A DNA stretch of 64,000 nt, taken from positions 3,153,454 to 3,217,453 of the forward strand of contig OX457060.1 of the NCBI GenBank assembly GCA_949752795.1, read 5' to 3'. The translations under genes and the position numbers were made by a program. The notes below the pieces were generated by a model, which did no database searches, was not told the DNA's origin, and saw only the letters and a program-made list of their open reading frames with translations. The stretch's first letter is position 1. Each line of letters begins with the position of its first letter. This stretch comes from Hyperoodon ampullatus (taxonomy: Eukaryota > Chordata > Mammalia > Artiodactyla > Ziphiidae). This document shows positions 23,587 to 34,164 of the stretch, in pieces.

Positions 23587-23625
23587 CACATGAACCCATA
23601 CTCCAAACACACACACACACACACG
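23159..23625 (+). repeat. (CA)n-rich array containing a five-copy minisatellite
   Basis: The first part (23159-23380) is irregular CA/CATA. From about 23379 a core of roughly 24 bases (accacataaacccatactc and a few more) recurs five times, starting near 23381, 23429, 23481, 23531 and 23585. Cores are joined by pure (ac)n of different lengths, giving periods of 48, 52, 50 and 54. The last copy has a G substitution (cacatgaaccc). All six frames are open, producing His-Thr or Cys-Val repeat translations up to 207 codons that should not be read as genes. Confidence 0.95.
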
Positions 23626-24800
23626 AGCTCTGGCTCTGGAGACAGTTAGCCAGGACAAGGCCTCCCTCTCCAGTTCCATCCTGCTGTCTCCTTGCTCCTG
23701 TCCACAGCCCACCACTGCAGGCGCCGCATGGTGTGCCCCCCACAAGGCCTGCAGCTTCCCCCATTGCTCCCCGGCCTGCTGTGCTCCCTCTCTCAGCCCC
23801 ACAGAGCAGTTCTCCTACCTCCCAGAGCTGTCCCTGCCTCATCCCGCTCCATCCTGCCAAGCTCCTGTCACCACTTGGCTATTCTGCACTTCCACAGAAG
23901 GAACAATTTGCACTTGCACCCTGTATCACTGACACGTATTTTAACATTCTTTTAGAGGCAGCGTGTTGCGGGGGGTGAAGAGGGTTCAAATCCACCCGCA
24001 CCATCTCACGCTCTGGGAACTTGGGCAAGTTACACCCATGCTCTGATCCTTGGGGTCCCTCATCTGTGGGCAGGATGATCTGACCACTTCCCACCCTCCA
24101 TCCTCCTGAGCTTCTTACCAGGAAAGAAAGAAAAGGTGTGGAAGCTCTTGTCAAACAGCAGAGCTGCCGTGGCAGTAGTGAGAACGGGCGAGAGGACAGC
24201 TGTGTGGCAGGACTGTGACCTCCTCCGGGCTCTCTCCCAGCTCCTTCACCCTGTCCCTCTCCAGGCACTTTCCTCTATTGCTGTATTGAAGGGCCCCCAG
24301 GAGGCTGCCTGGTCAGGAGCTGGCTCAAACCACCACACTCTGTGAGCTGGGAGGGCCCAGGGAGCTGCTGACTCCCGGCCAGCAGGTGGAGTTGGAAGGC
24401 TGAGCTTCCCTCTCAAAACCTGTTCGGGTTGGGTCCTTGGAGCATGGAAAGCACACAGGACCCGGAAGGAGACACTTCCGCCGTCGGCCCTTCTCCTTGC
24501 TAGCTCTCCATGAAGAAAGGAGGAATTGTGCACCTGAAGAGAGCGCGTGTTCCCTGTGACTTTTATCTGGAGTGAGGTGCTCATGTTGCTGGCCAGGAAG
24601 ATGAAGACTCCAATGACCTGTTGGGGGTATGAAGGAAGTGACCAGCAGTGCTCTCCCATGGGACAGCGACCAGAGGGGAGTCCTTTGTCTCCCTTCTGGG
24701 GGAGGAGAAGACCACCTCCAGGAAGGGTGTGGCTGATACCCTGAGCTAGAGCAAGGGGCCCTGGTTCTCAAGTGTGTCTGCATGCATGACCATCAATCAC
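23626..24800. other. Gene-free stretch with a MIR fragment
   Basis: At about 23955-24085 'gggttcaaatccaccc', 'gggaacttgggcaagttac' and 'cctcatctgtgggcagg' mark a MIR copy. Several overlapping frames of 130-150 codons at 23.9-24.8 kb lie in GC-richer DNA and show no domain. Confidence 0.55.
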
Positions 24801-24804
24801 TGGT

Positions 24805-25410
24805 TCCTGTATCTTTTCACTCAACAAACGAGTATCTACTCGGGTGCCTGCTCTGTGCTGGCATTGTCCTAGGAGCTTGGAGTACAAAATCAAATAAGAC
24901 CTGGTTCTCTATTCCAAGAAAATCCACATATAGTGAAGGAGGCAGATAATTCAATCAACAACTGTGAAGTGATGGGATCAGAAAGTAGGAACCTGGGAGG
25001 GGTGGGGGATAGGGGTGCCGAGTGCTACCCTAGCCTCAGGGATTCCGGTCGGGCTTGGGAGGCTTGGGGAGGGAGGTAAGGTTTGAACAAAGCCAGGAGT
25101 AGAAAAGGGTGGAGCAGAGAGAGATAAAAAATAAATAAAAAGAGCCTCCTTCCCTGAGGGAATTCTAATCTAAGCTTGCTGAGTAGGAGCTGTGAAATGA
25201 GGAAGAGGAGGAGGGCTCAGACTCCTAGCAGAGGCAGGGAGGTACAAGAGAGCAAAATGAACTGAGGATCCGCAAGCAGGCTGTGATGCCTGGAGCAAAG
25301 GTTCCCACGGGAGAGAGGAGGGAAGGAGCCCAGCCGCTCTGCCCTGCAGGGCCTTGTGTGCTGAGCTAAGGCATTTGGGGGCTTCATCCTGAATGCGGGG
25401 GAGGGTGCAT
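24805..25410 (+). repeat. Ancient L1M-like 3' region
   Basis: 'cactcaacaaacgagtatct', 'ggtgcctgctctgtgctggc' and 'attgtcctaggagcttgga' begin the common old repeat. Further down, 'gggccttgtgtgctgagcta' and 'gcatttgggggcttcatcc' match its downstream section. A recognisable order over 600 bases supports a single degraded element. Confidence 0.5.
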
Positions 25411-25954
25411 GTGGATGATCAGATATGAAATTTCCAAGCAGTGGTTGTTGAGAATCAGGGGTGCTGATTTCTTCACCAAAGAGGGAGACAGGAACAGGAT
25501 GAGATAAAGCCTCCAGGTGTTAATAATCTGGGGGAAAGACCCCAGGAAGAACCCACTGATGAAATAAAAATTTGTATTTTAAGGCAAGACAAGAAAACTT
25601 TAAAAATAAAAATTTCTCTGCCCCTTTGGGCCTCCTCCCTCCCCTCTGGCGTGCACTGTGTATCTGCATTACATGTTAACCAGACCTCCGCAATGGCAGA
25701 AATACCTGCTCAACCATAAAGATCAATTATTTTTTCCTGGCGCCAGCCACGCAACTCCATAGAAGACAACATTCTTTCTCAGTCCTGTAAGGGGTCGTGA
25801 GGACCCACCACTCACCTTGTACCTGCAGACATCTTTGGTGAACTTTAGGTACAATGCCAATATATCATTTCCTTTAAAGATAGAGGTCGGTGCAGAACAA
25901 ACTGAGTCAGACAGCCTGGAGAGATAGGGGGCCGCACCTAATGGAAGTTCTTAG

Positions 25955-26146
25955 CTTAAATACTTCCTTATGGCCTTATTAATGTTCCTAGCTCTATTAC
26001 TTGCATTCTGTCTATTCTACAAGATTATTGTTTCCTGCATTACCAAATGTGTGACTGAGCCTCCGATAAAATTAATGATGACTAGGCGACTTGATACGAT
26101 TGACCAAATACATAGTTCTGTAAGACCAATGATTGTAATAGTGTAA
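25955..26146 (+). pseudogene. Possible retroviral Env (TM) C-terminal remnant
   Basis: This frame is open for 63 codons from just after a TAG (25952-25954) to the TAA at 26144-26146. Its first third is a strongly hydrophobic stretch of about 20 residues followed by Tyr-Lys, a Cys-containing segment and a polar, Arg/Lys-bearing tail. That is the layout of a retroviral TM subunit anchor and cytoplasmic tail just before a 3' LTR. The stop in frame immediately upstream and the absence of SU or the fusion region show it is broken. It could also be a chance hydrophobic frame; the position before an LTR-like sequence is the main support. Confidence 0.45.
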
Positions 26147-26784
26147 CTCTAGATACGGGAAGAAGCAACAAGAGGGAACCATTTCCTGGACCAAAACAGA
26201 CTAGTAAGACAGGTGGTCCAGAGGCTTTGGGCTACTGTTAACAGGGCCTAGTCCAGTAATAGCACATTGAGTGGCCTATCAATGAAATCCTCACCCGACC
26301 TGGGAATGACCATTCCTAACACCATGGGACAAATCAGTCACAAAATGCCTCCCAAACCTTGGTCAAAATTAAGACCAAATGGGAAGGGATTGTACAATAA
26401 ACAATGTTGCCCACCATCCAGTCCTATAAGAATCAAGTCACCAGCCGCTGCAGTCACTGACCTATAACACACCAGGGCGGAGATCGGGGTGTGGCACTTG
26501 GTGCTCTGGGAAAACTGATAGAAATGGCCCTCAGATAGTCTGACATATTCAGGAGAAAATTTTAGCCCAGTTTCTTGCATCTTCCCATACTCAGAGAAGC
26601 ACTAAAACCGTTAACTAATATATCTGTTCCTCGTGGGTCAGAGTAACCTACTAAGATGTGTGCTTGATTGCACATGTCCCTTCTCCAAAATCACATATGT
26701 ACTGGCCTCCCCACTCCTGTTAAGAACAGTCCTCAGAGCTCCCTGTGAGACTGCCTCCCAGGTTATAATCCTCATGTTGGCGCG

Positions 26785-26790
26785 AATAAA
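26785..26790 (+). promoter_or_regulatory. Polyadenylation signal of the probable LTR
   Basis: AATAAA occurs in 'ggcgcgaataaaatcttcc', about 55 bases before the proposed LTR end, the usual R/U5 position. Confidence 0.5.
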
Positions 26791-26944
26791 ATCTTCCATT
26801 TCTTTCTTAGATTGACTACTGATTAAATTTTTTGGTCAATACCACTTTCCTGGTTTGCCTCCCACATCTGAAGCCTTTCCTTCCGTTTCCTGGCTCCCTC
26901 TGCTGACCTCTAACTGTTGGTTTTCCTTGGGATTCTAGCCTGGC

Positions 26945-27126
26945 CAGTGGTTCTCAAAGTGTGGGCCTGGGACCAGCAACAGCAGCTGGGAACTTGTTAG
27001 AAATGTAAAAGTTGTAGGTCCCACCCCAGGCCTACTGAATCAGAAACTCTGGGTGTGGTGCCCAGGCATCTGTGTTTACCAACCCTCCAGGTGATTCTAG
27101 AGCTCATTCACATTTGAGGACTGATT
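26945..27126 (+). mobile_element. MER5-type hAT transposon fossil, first of three
   Basis: It starts 'cagtggttctcaaagtgtgg', the classical MER5 terminus, and passes through 'aacttgttagaaatg' and 'cctactgaatcagaaactct' to 'ctccaggtgattctag'. MER5 elements are non-autonomous and depended on a Charlie-type transposase. Confidence 0.92.
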
Positions 27127-27129
27127 CCT

Positions 27130-27248
27130 ACTAACCCTGGCTGCACATTAGAATCACCTGGGAAGCTGTTTGGAAAATAATAATAAAGTCTGGGTCACAC
27201 CACAGGCCAATTGACTCATAGCCCAGGGACAGAGGCTTTTAAAGAGCA
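27130..27248 (+). mobile_element. MER5-type fossil, second of three (truncated)
   Basis: 'ctggctgcacattagaatc' then 'acctgggaagctg' and 'gtctgggtcacacc' match MER5 internal sequence. The 5' terminus 'cagtggttctca' is missing, and the 3' part is degraded. Confidence 0.8.
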
Positions 27249-27262
27249 CAAATCTGGCCTAG

Positions 27263-27408
27263 AGCAGTGGCTTTAATGTGCAAAGGACCCCCCTGGGGCC
27301 TTGTTAAAATGCAGATTGTGATGCCCCAAGACTGGCTGGGGCCCATGATTCTGCTTTTCTAATAAGGAGATGTCAGTGATGCTGGTCCACAGACCGCACT
27401 TGGAGGTC
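27263..27408 (+). mobile_element. MER5-type fossil, third of three
   Basis: It begins 'gcagtggctttaatgtgc', continues 'ccttgttaaaatgcagattg' and 'atgattctgcttttctaa', and ends 'gatgctggtccacagaccg' and 'cacttgga'. All three copies are in the same orientation, within about 460 bases. Confidence 0.85.
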
Positions 27409-27711
27409 TGTAAGGAGGGTCTACATTCCCAGGCTCCTTGGAGGGTCAGCTTCGACTACCACCTGTGTGTTAGTAACACCCACCGCATCTAGCCACCACA
27501 CCACACCCCCATCTTGAGCTCCTAGCCTGAAAGAAAGATTTCTAGCTGAAGGCCCCACCCAAGCCTCAGACTCAGCACTTCCCAAACTGACCTTGTCCTG
27601 TCCACCCTCCCAAAGTTCTACCTACCCTCTGTGTTCAATGTCTCAGTGAGTCAGTTGAGTCATCCAAACCAAGCAAGACCATGTCCTGAAGCCAAAGTAG
27701 GACAAAGTTTT
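27409..27711. other. Gene-free spacer, nothing recognised
   Basis: No repeat or coding signal is recognised. Sequence resembling 'ctcctagcctgaaagaaag' is unremarkable. Confidence 0.5.
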
Positions 27712-27956
27712 AAGAAGACATTACCCAGGGCTTCCCTGGTGGTGCAGTGATTGAGAGTCCACCTGCCAACGCAGGGGACACGGGTTCGTGTCCCGGTCCG
27801 GGAGGATCCCACATGCCACAGAGCGGCTGGGCCCGTGAGCCATGGCCGTTGAGCCTGCGAGTCCGGAGCCTGTGCTCCACAGCGGGAGAGGCCACAATGG
27901 TGAGAGGCCCGTGTACCACAAAAAAAAAGAAAAAAAAAAGAAGAAGACATTACCCA
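27712..27956 (+). mobile_element. CHR SINE, short form, with perfect 16-base target duplication
   Basis: Body 27728-27940 runs from 'gggcttccctggtggtgca' to 'gcccgtgtaccac' and an A-rich tail broken by G. The direct repeat aagaagacattaccca is identical at 27712-27727 and 27941-27956. It is the cleanest boundary pair in the window and indicates a young insertion. Confidence 0.97.
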
Positions 27957-28436
27957 AAAAGGGCCGCCCAAATGCTCAGGCACTCGCCCCATTCCCTTAC
28001 CTGGGAACTCCAGCCTCCTGCAAAGGACCGCCTCTCTTTTATTTGGGGGGTTGCCACGAGAGGCCTTGCGTGTGCTCTGTCAAGCCTTGGGGGGCTCTGT
28101 CACGGCTCAGGGTGATGATGCATCAAAAGGTCATTGGATGGGAGAGTGGAAGGGTCCCAGGATACTTTGGGGGAAGTTGGCAATGACAACTTTCTTTAAC
28201 TTAATCATACTTCCTGGTACGGTACAGCCAGCGCTGAGCTCAGACCCCCTGGCTCTGTGGGATTTCTGAGGGTGGCCCGCAGGTGGCCCCACCAGCCCAG
28301 CCCCTGGCAACTCTGAACGAGCAGCAGTGTCAGTTAACTGGCCCTAGTTCCAGCCAGGACCTCTCACTGCTCTTCACACACATGGTTAGAGGTCCATCCT
28401 CGGGGCTCCCTTCTCTAGGGTTCTTGACTTAGTCTC
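27957..28436. other. Gene-free stretch, nothing recognised
   Basis: Overlapping frames of 72-122 codons include parts of the adjoining SINE and are not credible genes. No other repeat was recognised. Confidence 0.45.
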
Positions 28437-28882
28437 TGTATTTGCTTCCTAGGGTTGCTGTAACAAAGTACACAAACAGGGTGGCTTAAAGCAACACAAA
28501 TTTATTATCTCACTCTTTTGGAAATCGAGGTGTCTGCCAGGCCACATACCCTCCGAAGGCTCTAGGAGAGAATCTTTGCTTGCTTCTTCCAGATCTGGTG
28601 GCTCCTGGCCTTTCTTGGATGTGGTGGCTTAACTCCAATCCCTGCCTCCCTCTTCACATGGCCTTCTTCCCTTGTCTGTCTCTCAAATCTGCCTTTCCTT
28701 TCTCTTATAAGGATACCAGTCATTGGATTTAGAGATGACCCTAAACCCAGGATGATCTTGTCTTAAGATTCGTAACTTAATTACATCCACAATGATCCTA
28801 TCTCCATGCAGCATCACATTCATAGGCGCTAGAGGTTAGGACTTGGACCTATCTTTTGGGGGACACAATTCAACCCATTACA
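28437..28882 (-). mobile_element. MLT1-type (ERVL-MaLR) solo LTR
   Basis: Read on the minus strand it opens 'tgtaatgggttgaattgtgt' and 'cccccaaaagataggtcc'. It continues with the 'gatgtaattaagttacgaat' block and ends in the 'gcaaccctaggaagcaaata' segment. The order matches MLT1 LTRs end to end, about 445 bases. No internal region or second LTR lies nearby, so it is solo. Confidence 0.92.
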
Positions 28883-29049
28883 GTCTCCATCTCTGTTAAA
28901 ATATGGTGACCAGAAGAAAGCTCAATATTCTACTTCCCAGTTAAGGGTAAATGGGTCCATAGGGAGGACCCTCACTTCCTGTGATCTGAATGCCATCTTA
29001 TCAATGCAGCCCAAATTGTGTCCCCTTGTTCCCACCTCCTGTCACCTCT

Positions 29050-29290
29050 GATTGATCTTATTACCAATAAACTGCATTCAGGCAAGGTCTTCCCCACCTG
29101 GCACTTGTGCATTTGATGCTTTCAAATCTAAATATAAAAGCGTACATACATCACTATTAACTTTCATCTTATTGGTTTCAACCAGCATTCTAACCTGTCA
29201 AAATCACTTTGAACCACTATTGTATCTTCAACTGTGGAATTTTCCATTCCAACTTTCTATTATCTACAAATTCAATAAGCATGTCTGAGA
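29050..29290 (-). mobile_element. CR1/L3-type LINE fossil, RT catalytic-box region
   Basis: On the minus strand a frame gives MLIEFVDNRKL where CR1/L3 elements have MLIKFADDTKL, so the catalytic Asp-Asp has become Asp-Asn. Further downstream, 'gttttgacaggttagaatg'-type text decodes to DFDRLECW, matching the DLDRLE(E/C)W segment that follows the catalytic box. The DNA also shows 'ggtttcaaccagcattctaa' in plus orientation. It is short and inactive. Confidence 0.75.
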
Positions 29291-29299
29291 TATGCAGCA

Positions 29300-29440
29300 G
29301 GGAAAAAAGCACAGAATCCGGAGTCAGGGAGCTAGACATGAGTCCTAACTTTGGACATGACTGTAGGAGAGTTCTGTTACTTCTCTGGATCTCAATAAGA
29401 TGACCTCTATAGTCCCTGCTAGCTCTAAATCCTACAGCTA
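29300..29440. repeat. MIR-related fragment
   Basis: 'gaatccggagtcagggagct' and 'ttctctggatctcaataag' with 'agatgacctctatagtccc' resemble a MIR3-like order, strongly diverged. Confidence 0.5.
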
Positions 29441-29815
29441 GTGAAGTAGTTAAGAGTTCTAGCCCTGGAAGCAAACTTCTTGGTTTAAAGCCCAGGTCTG
29501 CCACTTATGTAATGTATGACCTTGAACACGCCACATAACCCCCTGTGTACAGGTCAGTTCCCTCACCTATACAATGGGTGACATTATAATATCAGTATTT
29601 TATCATTATAAGCACATAATTATACTATGTAAGTATATATTATATAGTTCTATACTATATACAGGTATTTTTTATAATAAATAATAAGCATAAAGTATAT
29701 TATAATTACAATAGTATCTACCTCATGAGGTTGTTAGGAGAAGTAAATGAATGGATTCATGTAATGTGCTCAGGTCATGGCTGGCCTGTTAACAAGTGCT
29801 CAGTGCACGTTACCT
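29441..29815 (+). repeat. MIR SINE interrupted by an AT-rich block
   Basis: The left half has 'tagccctggaagcaaacttc', 'ggtctgccacttatgtaatg' and 'cctcacctatacaatggg'. The right half resumes 'ctacctcatgaggttgttag' and 'aagtaaatgaatggattc'. Between them, about 29585-29712, lies almost pure A/T sequence not part of MIR. Confidence 0.85.
29585..29712. repeat. AT-rich block inside a MIR
   Basis: The block is nearly all A and T, with short palindromic words such as 'tatatagttctatactatata'-like text (kept here in part). It could be an expanded AT microsatellite, or an insertion. Confidence 0.7.
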
Positions 29816-32004
29816 AGTTTATTCAAGACAAGCAATTAGTTACAGAAAAAAAACCTTAACAGGAAAGAACCAGGATAGAATAACAATCAAAGACTGAACC
29901 CTATAGAAGTTCTCTGGAAATACAATGGCCGATGTCCTGGTTTTGGAGGGAAGGTCCTGGTTTACTCCTATGGTCCCAGCATAATCATTAACAGTGCCCT
30001 GAGCCAGCCACAGAGGCATGCTCCTTCGGTGCCCACTCATGGAAGGGCACGCTGTCCCCCTGAGAGGACTGTGGTTACCTGACAGCCTACATCTCTTATG
30101 TCCTCAGGACCACTTCAGCTTTTGAGCCCAAGTCATCCCAGCTGATGACTGAAGCAGGCGGTGGTACAAGGGTGCAGCCATCTCTACCCAACATAGGACC
30201 CCTCTAATGGGCAACATTGTCTCCCCGTTGGACTGACAGACTCTGGCAGGTCTGCATCATGGTTTCCCAGCTCCCTCTATCTGATCCTACTTCCTTCTCC
30301 TTCCTCCTTTCACAGGTGTTCCTCCCGAATAAGCCCTTTGCCCTCCTAACTCCTTCTCAGTGTCTGCTTCTCAGAGGACCAGCTGACTCAAGTCCTCTTT
30401 CACTTTCAAAAGTGAACCCATTTAGATGACGGGCTCGCCTTGACTTTGACCCCACCCCCGCTTCAATCGTCACGGCTCCCCCAATGATACAATCACATAC
30501 AGCACACATTTTATCATCTTAACCACAGATCTAACAGGAGAACGCAAGGTCTTGGACTTGCTCCAGACAAGGTCACGTCGGGATCTCATTCCTCCTGATC
30601 TATCTGGAAGATGGCCCGACTAGCTCTGGCCAAAATATGAGGTGAATTGACAAAACTCAGTGAATCCATAATAAGTTCAAATGATCACAACACCTTTTCT
30701 AAGTTTTAATAAACCAAATGTCTTATACTTTATTGTAGGATTTTTTCCTGGCTTCTGAGTCTGTGTCCTTAGTTCACATCTCCCCGCACTCTCTGCAGGG
30801 CGTGCGGAGTTGTCCCGGCTGCGGGCTCCCTCCACCTCCTTAACCCCCAGGCCTCAGTGCCAGCTTCATACCTGCCTCTTCAGGGTCCTACATCTCCAGC
30901 CCACAGGGAGGGCTGCCCAGTTCCAAGCCTCTGGAATCACAGTCCATCTCCACAGCCCTTCCTCGGTTACAACAGACCTCCTCTTAATGAATCTTCTCTC
31001 TGTCTCCTTTCCCCTGAGCCCCTGTGGCCCCTCCTCCATCCCGTCCTTACAGTCTGCTCTCCCCTTCCAAGGTCCCCTGTCCCTCTGATCCTCCAGGATC
31101 CTCTCAGGGCCCAGATCAAGCCCCATCTCTCCTCTTGAGGGCTTCCCCACACTCAAAACAGCCATGGTGATGGAATACAACAGATCCAGCCCAGCAAACT
31201 CCACCAAGCCCTTCTTTGTAGGCCACACATCCCCCTGGGCAGTTTCTCTGCCACCCACACCTATATTTCCTAGACTCCCAGTAGGCTTCTCTCTGACTGA
31301 GGCCCTGCCCACTGAGACCATGTGTGCAGCGAGCCCCAGTGGAGGAATGGTCCAGGGGACGGAGGAGGCTTTCCTGCCCATAAACTCCCTGTAAGCTCCT
31401 TTTCTGGAGGGAAGGCAGTTCTGCCAATGGCTCCTCCAAGAGTTTCCCTCCCCACACCCCAGTACTGACTTGTAATGCTGTCCAGTCCCACCACACCTGG
31501 AGCCCAGAGCGATGGCCAGACACCCTGGCTGCTTCCTTCTGGAAGGTTCTGAGCCATTAGCTGGTCGCCTCAGGCCAGAGCACAGGAAGGAGAAGGCGGG
31601 CTAGGGAGTTGAATGCTCCACTTCCAGAGGTGGTGAAATGACCTTGTGAACATGGGGGCAGTGATCAAACTCTCCCGCTCCCTTTTCGGCAGGCCCTGGT
31701 AGCTCTCCTCCCAGCCTCACTTACTTTGCTGTCCACAGAAACATTCTAGCCTTTCTAACCTTTTCTCATTCACTTATTATGTAAGTGTTCAGTGCCCACC
31801 GTGTGCCCAGCACGGAGTTGGCCATCTCGGCTTCAGGGCCCAGAATCTATTCTGTTGGCCTCTGAAAGCATTTTGGGGTCCTTCCTCCCTCTTTCCAACC
31901 TTAAATCACCAGCTAGCAAGCCCATCATGAGACACCCTCTCAATAGAGCCTGAGGGAACTGTTCTTGAGGAGAGAGTGACCATCACCTGATAATGATATT
32001 CATT
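29816..32004. other. Gene-free stretch; L2 fragment near 31070-31155
   Basis: 'agatcaagccccatctctcc' and 'tcttgagggcttccccacac' at about 31108-31152 match the L2 segment that precedes its 3' end. Several 90-171 codon frames on both strands at 30.8-31.5 kb overlap one another and have no domain. Confidence 0.45.
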
Positions 32005-32260
32005 CGTTTGTTCACTCAACAAATATCTATTGGGTATTTGTTATGTGCCAGGCACTGTGCTGATGCCTGGAATACTGCCACACAAAACAAATATCACCCC
32101 TGTGTAGTCTCGGGTCTGAGAGAGACATTAAACAAATAGACCCATAAGTACGTTTATCATCACAAATGGAGAAAAGTGCTGGGAAGGAAAATAACGGGTT
32201 GAGAGAGAGAGAGGGTAACAGGACTGGAGGATCGGGGAAGATCTCTTGCAGCTGAGATCC
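32005..32260 (+). repeat. Ancient L1M-like 3' repeat
   Basis: 'cactcaacaaatatctattg', 'tgccaggcactgtgctgatg' and 'gagacattaaacaaataga' follow the common old repeat order in which a 'bodies of aaca' block is followed by 'acagacaataaacaaat'. Confidence 0.55.
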
Positions 32261-33060
32261 AAGGGAGGAACAGGGCTGACAGGGACAGGATGGAGTGGCC
32301 TCCCCCACCCGACAACTGACCTTTCCCCCCCAGGCCCAGCAAGCTCCCTTCCTCCATGGCACTCAGGACCCAGAGCAGGCAACCTCCTACAGCCGCTGCC
32401 TGGAGCACTCCCCACTCCCCCCAGAGTCCTGATCTCAACCCAGGGGAAAAGGATCACCTTCAAAGTGGGTTTTATGGCATTACTTGTCTTCTAAAGAGCC
32501 AGTCCGTGGCACCCGCAGAAGTGTGCTATCGGGCCCAGGAGGGAGGGCTAGACGCCAGTGGCCCTGGACCCCATATCTAGGGACTGTTGCCCCATCGCAG
32601 GAGCTGAGCTTCCAGACAGGGGCTTTGGAATGGTCACATTAAGGATGATTGTGGCAATAAAGTTCTATTAGCCATCTGGAGCAATGGCGCACTCTCCAGG
32701 GCCAGCGCTGGGTCGCCGATGGCTGCCGACAGATGCAGGCAGAGAGGGGCTCCGAGGGACAGGGGCGGGTGACTGTCTGGGACGGAGGTCAGTTAGAGGG
32801 GGACGCCAGCCATGGCCAGTCTGAGCAGCAGGGCACCAGGATACCCCAGCCAAAACCCCTGGATGAATTCTGTTTCTATTTTAGATATGATCCTCAAGAA
32901 ACATTAGGGGTATTATTATTTAGAAAACAGCTTGCCTTTCCTTGAATAAATGTGAAAGACATATATGAGGTGCCAGGGATAATTAAGAGGAAATATCCCT
33001 CCTCCTCCCCAGGCTGTTGTTCTCTGACTCTCCCACAAAGGCTACATCTTGTGGGAGTCA
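32261..33060. other. Gene-free stretch, nothing recognised
   Basis: No repeat family or coding signal was identified. Overlapping frames of 60-82 codons are at chance level for this base composition. Confidence 0.45.
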
Positions 33061-33200
33061 TTCAAACCCAGGTTCAACCTCCAGCGAGGCCACTTAACCA
33101 GCTGTGTGATCTTGGGACTTACCTACAATCTCTAAGCCTCAGTTTCCCACTTGTAAAATGAATACAATAACCCTTCTCTCCACCGGCTTCTGGATGGAAG
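33060..33200 (+). repeat. MIR SINE
   Basis: 'aaacccaggttcaacctcc', 'accagctgtgtgatcttgg', 'taagcctcagtttcccactt' and 'gtaaaatgaatacaataacc' give a clear MIR order. Confidence 0.92.
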
Positions 33201-34160
33201 AGATGAAGTGCTTAGCCCCACCCCTACCCCACCTAGACTCCTTTGATGGGTGTTATGAGTACCCATAATCAGCAGCCCCTTTCAGGATGAGACTTAGGCT
33301 GAGGCCGACGAGGACGGCGAGGGAGAAGCACCATGAGCTCTGGTGTCCCCATCCCATTTCAGGTCCCTCCGTCCCACAGCTATGAGCCCAGTTATTCTTT
33401 GGCTGTGAGCTTCCATCCCCCACCTTGTGAGAGTGGATTAACAGGAGCACAAACGCAGGTGTCACTATGATTTATGGAGTAATTAGTAAACAATTAAGGT
33501 GTCTTGGAGAACAATTGCACATTTTATTTCAGCCGTCTCGCATGGCGAAGGCTTGGCTTGCCCATACTCAGCCTTGAAGGCAGTGCCCAGTCCGCAGTGG
33601 TGGGTGATTGGAAAGGCTGTGTGGGTTTTATGTAAAACCAGGACATGGGGCAGACACTGCCTGAGAGACATAATGTCACATGTGTTGCCCTAAAAGGCAG
33701 CCGGCCCTGAACCTGCCTGGCCCGTGTCAGGTCTCTGTATGGCTTCTGCACCACCCAGGAGCGGGAGAAGCCTCTGGGGAGATCAGCTCACAGGCTCCAG
33801 GGCTGGCCTGGAGATCCTGAGGCACCCAGAGCCATGCTGTCACTGCCTGTCACTGCTGTGAATGCACTCTCAAGGCTGGCATGGAGCCCTGTGTCTAACC
33901 CGCCGCCTCTCTGTGCCCTGCGCAGGGAGAGACACCCCGTCCCCTCCTCTCCTGAGGGCAATAGGATCCCCAACATCGAAGCCATCAAGGCTCCTCCTTT
34001 TGTCCCCGTTCCAGTTCACTTCCTGGGTTCCCTCCACTCAGGGTCACTGCCCCGTGACCCTGCTGGGCATGCTTCCATCATCCCCTCCCCACACCCGTCT
34101 CCGTCGCCGAGTCCTGTCTAGTTACCTTCCAAACGTGGCTAGAACCCACCCCCTCCAAAC
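33200..34160. other. Gene-free stretch, nothing recognised
   Basis: A proline/serine-rich pair of frames (95 and 123 codons, 33834-34233) is C-rich sequence running into the L2 below; I see no domain or start context. No other repeat was identified. Confidence 0.45.
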
Positions 34161-34164
34161 CCAG

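Larger units (their letters stand above)
25557..26844 (+). mobile_element. Endogenous retrovirus remnant: 3' end with probable LTR
   Basis: The right half has 3' LTR features. Class I ERV LTR-like text runs through 26290-26400, then a GC-containing promoter-like zone. AATAAA follows at 26785-26790 and a T-rich U5-like end reaches about 26844, stopping at 'caatacca'. Upstream, 25955-26146 reads as a retroviral Env membrane-anchor and tail. No gag, pol or second LTR is present and no short target duplication could be fixed, so the left boundary is uncertain. Class I assignment is inference. It is an inactive fragment. Confidence 0.55.

Noticed and set aside
23038..23860. Open frames of 129-207 codons on both strands with His-Thr or Cys-Val repeats
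   Set aside because: They are translations of the (CA)n minisatellite; every frame of such a repeat is open, and the non-repeat ends have no domain.
30866..31557. Overlapping 95-171 codon minus frames
   Set aside because: Mutually overlapping, no domain, and plus-strand frames cover the same DNA.
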